DNA from: Sporopachydermia quercuum
Taxonomy: Eukaryota > Ascomycota > Sporopachydermiomycetes > Sporopachydermiales > Sporopachydermiaceae
DNA length: 64,000 nucleotides
Assembly: GCA_001599295.1 (NCBI GenBank)
Contig: BCGN01000005.1
Span: 372,001-436,000, forward strand
Direction of reading: 5' to 3'
Shown here piece by piece: positions 61,464-64,000 of this stretch. A program made the translations under genes and the position numbers. The notes beneath the pieces were generated by a model, which saw only the letters and a program-made list of their open reading frames with translations, was not told the origin of the DNA and made no database searches. How positions within the stretch are numbered: position 1 is the first letter of the stretch; each line of letters begins with the position of its first letter.

Positions 61464-62606
61464 ATGAGTTTCAAATTGCCCAGCACATTGGCATCAACTG
61501 CCAGAAGAAGCATGTTGAAAACAGCAAAGCCTGCATCATCTTTGTTGATCAACAGATCTGTTGCTCCTCAAACTAACTCTCGTTCTTTGGCCTCTGCCAG
61601 TGGTCCAACCATGATGACTGTCAGAGATGCTTTGAACAGTGCTATGGCTGAAGAATTAGATCGTGATGAAACCGTTTTCTTAATGGGTGAAGAGGTTGCT
61701 CAATACAATGGTGCCTACAAGATTTCTCGTGGTTTGTTAGATCGCTTTGGGGAAAAAAGAATCATTGATACCCCTATCACTGAAATGGGTTTCACTGGTT
61801 TATGTGTCGGTGCAGCATTTGGAGGTTTAAAGCCTATTTGCGAGTTCATGACTTTCAATTTTGCTATGCAAGCTATCGATCAAATCATTAACTCTGCTGC
61901 TAAGACTTATTATATGTCTGGTGGTAAGCAACCATGTAACATTACCTTCAGAGGTCCTAACGGTGCTGCTGCTGGTGTTGCAGCTCAACACTCTCAATGT
62001 TACGCAGCTTGGTATGGAGCTATTCCTGGTTTAAAGGTTGTCTCTCCTTACAGTGCTGAAGACTACAAGGGTCTTCTTAAGGCCTCAATCCGTGATCCTA
62101 ACCCAGTTATTTTCTTGGAGAATGAAATCTTGTATGGTGAATCTTTCCCAATGTCTGAAGAAGCTTTGTCTCCTGATTTTGTTCTTCCTTTCGGTAAGGC
62201 TAAAATCGAACGTGAAGGTACCGATATCACCATTGTTGCTCATTCACGTAACGTTCAATTCTCCCTTGAAGCTGCTGAAACTTTGAAGGAGAAGTATGGA
62301 GTTGAAGCTGAAGTCATCAATCTCAGAAGTATCAAGCCTTTAGACACTGAAACTATCATCAATTCCATCAAGAAGACAAACCACATTGTCACCGTTGAAG
62401 CTGGTTTCCCTGCTTTCGGTGTTGGCTCGGAAATTTGTGCCCAAATTATGGAATCTGAAGCTTTTGATTATCTTGATGCCCCTGTTGAACGATGCACTGG
62501 TTGTGAAGTTCCTACTCCTTACGCTAAGGAATTAGAAGACTTTGCATTCCCTGATCCTCCAACTATCGTCAGAGCAGTTTCCAAGGTTTTNTCTCTTGGT
62601 GAGTAA
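61464..62606 (+). CDS. PDB1: Pyruvate dehydrogenase E1 component beta subunit, mitochondrial
   Basis: A 380-residue protein. Residues 1-45 are a basic, Ser/Ala-rich mitochondrial targeting sequence. The E1-beta fold follows with [73 protein letters not shown] and YMSGG. The C-terminal transketolase domain has [15 protein letters not shown] and VTVEAGFP. Length and motifs match S. cerevisiae Pdb1 (366). With E1 alpha it forms the thiamine-diphosphate-dependent E1 of the mitochondrial pyruvate dehydrogenase complex, making acetyl-CoA from pyruvate. A branch point and acceptor just upstream suggest a leader intron. One N near the C-terminus is frame-neutral. Confidence 0.97.
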   Translation: MSFKLPSTLASTARRSMLKTAKPASSLLINRSVAPQTNSRSLASASGPTMMTVRDALNSAMAEELDRDETVFLMGEEVAQYNGAYKISRGLLDRFGEKRIIDTPITEMGFTGLCVGAAFGGLKPICEFMTFNFAMQAIDQIINSAAKTYYMSGGKQPCNITFRGPNGAAAGVAAQHSQCYAAWYGAIPGLKVVSPYSAEDYKGLLKASIRDPNPVIFLENEILYGESFPMSEEALSPDFVLPFGKAKIEREGTDITIVAHSRNVQFSLEAAETLKEKYGVEAEVINLRSIKPLDTETIINSIKKTNHIVTVEAGFPAFGVGSEICAQIMESEAFDYLDAPVERCTGCEVPTPYAKELEDFAFPDPPTIVRAVSKVXSLGE

Positions 62607-63497
62607 ATACACACTAATGAAATAGTGATTCCTAGTACAGGTTGTTGATAACATGCCATAGTCACTTATTATATGCGGTCAACTGATTGTCCATGATGTC
62701 TATAAATTGAAAAAATAAGAAGATAAAACATAAAGCAACCTCGTATTTATCTAGTACTTGTTCTACTGAGTATTCCTAATCAATCCCATCAATTGCTTCT
62801 TTCTATAAACTCATTCCTTTTGGCTGCTAATATCAGCATCAAGAGATTATCTTATATCTACCGCTCCCCTCCCCCCATAGATATATCATGTGATATTATC
62901 TCACTAGACTCTAGAGTTAATTTTTTCTTTCTTGCATACTAGTGCAGCTGTATAGCGTCAATCTCTGATTGACAGNACATCTTCACCTCATACAGAATAT
63001 CATCAGTTTCCCAGTGATGAGTCAATTTCCAATAAATAGAAGTTTCCCTAGCTGAAAGCTTCTTGATTAGCCTTTTTTACTTCAAAGAAGGGTCATTTTA
63101 TAAGAATTAATCCGTTGTATTTCTCCCCATTCTTCTCTGTTTCCTCTTTATATTATTCCCCATTTGCTATTTCTGCATCTAGTATGCACCTCTACAACCT
63201 TAAAGAACAGCACAATACAAATTGCAGTGCGATGTTTACTGCCGAAATTCCCTTGTCTTTCATGCTATCAAACTATTCCATGATATGCTCCCATTTATCC
63301 TGCTATTTATATTGTGCTTCTAATCTTTGACCGCAGAAAGCATCTATTCTACTGTACACTATATCAAAGTTGCATTTGTTTTGGGGTTCAAGTGTAAGTT
63401 GTTGCCTAGAGCTCTGTTATCAGATTCAGCGAGCAGCCCGTATTTATCACTATATCACAAACAGACAATTGAGTGCATTGACTGTTCAATAACCATC
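62607..63497. other. Intergenic region between PDB1 and the PCS60-like gene
   Basis: About 890 bp with the PDB1 3' end and the promoter of the next gene. A CT/C-rich tract (about 62864-62877) includes CCCCT, a stress-element core. An open frame at 63115-63330 has no recognisable content. Confidence 0.4.
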
Positions 63498-64000
63498 ATG
63501 ACTACCTTTAACGAAGTGATCAAGCCTTCAGACAAAGTGGCTGTCATTTTGCCTCACGAGCAGCCTGCTGTGAGCATTACCTACAATGAGCTTATAAGCC
63601 AAATCCAGCACCTGCAGACTATTTTCACCGCTAACCCTATTCTCTCTCAACTCCCACCTCAATCTCCAGTTTCGATCTCAATTCCTAATTCAATTGAGTT
63701 CACTGCTGTGTTTCTTGCTGCTGTTTTCTCAGGCAACATTGCTGCTCCTTTGAATCCGAATTACAAAAAACAGGAAAATGATTTCTACCTTGATGATCTC
63801 AAATCCAAGCTTGTAGTTGTTCATAGAGATTTGGTTAATGACAACAGTGCTATCATTCAATCAGCCAACTCCAACGGGGCAACAATTGTTGAGTTATGGT
63901 ATGAGAAATCCACCAAAAAAGTTGAATATCAACTTTACGGGCAACCTAAGACTGCATCAACAATTGCTGCTAATTTGGTGCCTCAAACTGTTACCTGTCC
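63498..64000 (+). CDS. PCS60: AMP-dependent acyl/oxalyl-CoA synthetase (Pcs60/Fat2-like), 5' part
   Basis: The ATG lies at 63498 and the frame is open to the window end, giving about 167 residues. The N-terminus (TTFNEVIKPSDKVAVILP, then SITYNELISQIQHLQ) and the adenylate-forming-enzyme block VSISIPNSIEFTAVFLAAVFSGNIAAPLNPNY match yeast Pcs60/Fat2, the peroxisomal oxalyl-CoA synthetase. The P-loop-like and catalytic motifs lie further on, outside the window, as does any peroxisomal targeting signal. Members of this family activate oxalate or other carboxylic acids to CoA thioesters. Confidence is limited by truncation. Confidence 0.8.
   Translation, partial: MTTFNEVIKPSDKVAVILPHEQPAVSITYNELISQIQHLQTIFTANPILSQLPPQSPVSISIPNSIEFTAVFLAAVFSGNIAAPLNPNYKKQENDFYLDDLKSKLVVVHRDLVNDNSAIIQSANSNGATIVELWYEKSTKKVEYQLYGQPKTASTIAANLVPQTVTC

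Noticed and set aside
1-64000. Search for transposons, retroelements, CRISPR arrays, rRNA and tRNA genes
   Set aside because: No reverse transcriptase, transposase, integrase or long terminal repeat-like sequence, no spaced repeats, and no conserved RNA-gene boxes were seen by eye on either strand.

Overview
The window is nuclear DNA of a budding yeast (Saccharomycotina). It is AT-rich, carries 26 recognisable or probable protein genes in 64 kb on both strands, and has few introns. The introns have GTAYGT/GTAAGT-type 5' splice sites and TACTAAC-like branch points. Several gene families point to an early-diverging, non-Saccharomyces, non-CTG lineage: ATP-citrate lyase subunit 2, a full STK19 homologue, a CCDC47 homologue, 4-hydroxyphenylpyruvate dioxygenase, a CASTOR-like ACT-domain protein and UBR7/Mlo2. 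To my knowledge S. cerevisiae lacks most of these. CUG appears to be read as leucine: it encodes the invariant Leu after the MCM2 Walker A motif. The species cannot be named from sequence alone. About 45 isolated single N bases are scattered through the window.

Layout. 0-5.2 kb: TYW3 (5' part only), mitochondrial bL9, importin-7/8-like receptor. 7-11.3 kb: STK19-like, CCDC47-like, spliced ankyrin protein (YCR051W type). 13-17.5 kb: ATP-citrate lyase ACL2, spliced RPS27, spliced EMP24. 17.6-31.9 kb: alpha-arrestin, spliced HPPD, CASTOR-like ACT protein, LSM2 with five exons, an unidentified acidic protein, TatD/Scn1 hydrolase. 33-47.8 kb: Tps3/Tsl1, tRNA m5C methyltransferase NCL1, spliced HRD1, MCM2, UBR7-like. 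48.2-64 kb: mitochondrial Lon PIM1, spliced MED31, FIT2/SCS3, acetyl-CoA transporter-like protein, PDB1, and the 5' part of a PCS60-like acyl/oxalyl-CoA synthetase that runs off the end.

The gene order is ordinary for a yeast chromosome arm: housekeeping genes with independent promoters, no operons, no clustered pathway. Acetyl-CoA metabolism recurs by chance or loosely (ACL2, PDB1, SLC33A1-like, PCS60-like). HRD1, CCDC47, EMP24 and FIT2 all act in the ER.

I saw no transposon, retroelement, rRNA, tRNA, CRISPR array or defence system. The most notable observations are a 12-nt microexon in LSM2, genes hidden by splicing (HRD1, MED31, RPS27, LSM2), a consistently short branch-point-to-acceptor distance, and promoter motifs that fit known circuits (MBF/SBF sites at MCM2; Tbf1- and Cbf1-type sites at RPS27). 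I do not find evidence for a wholly new biological system here.
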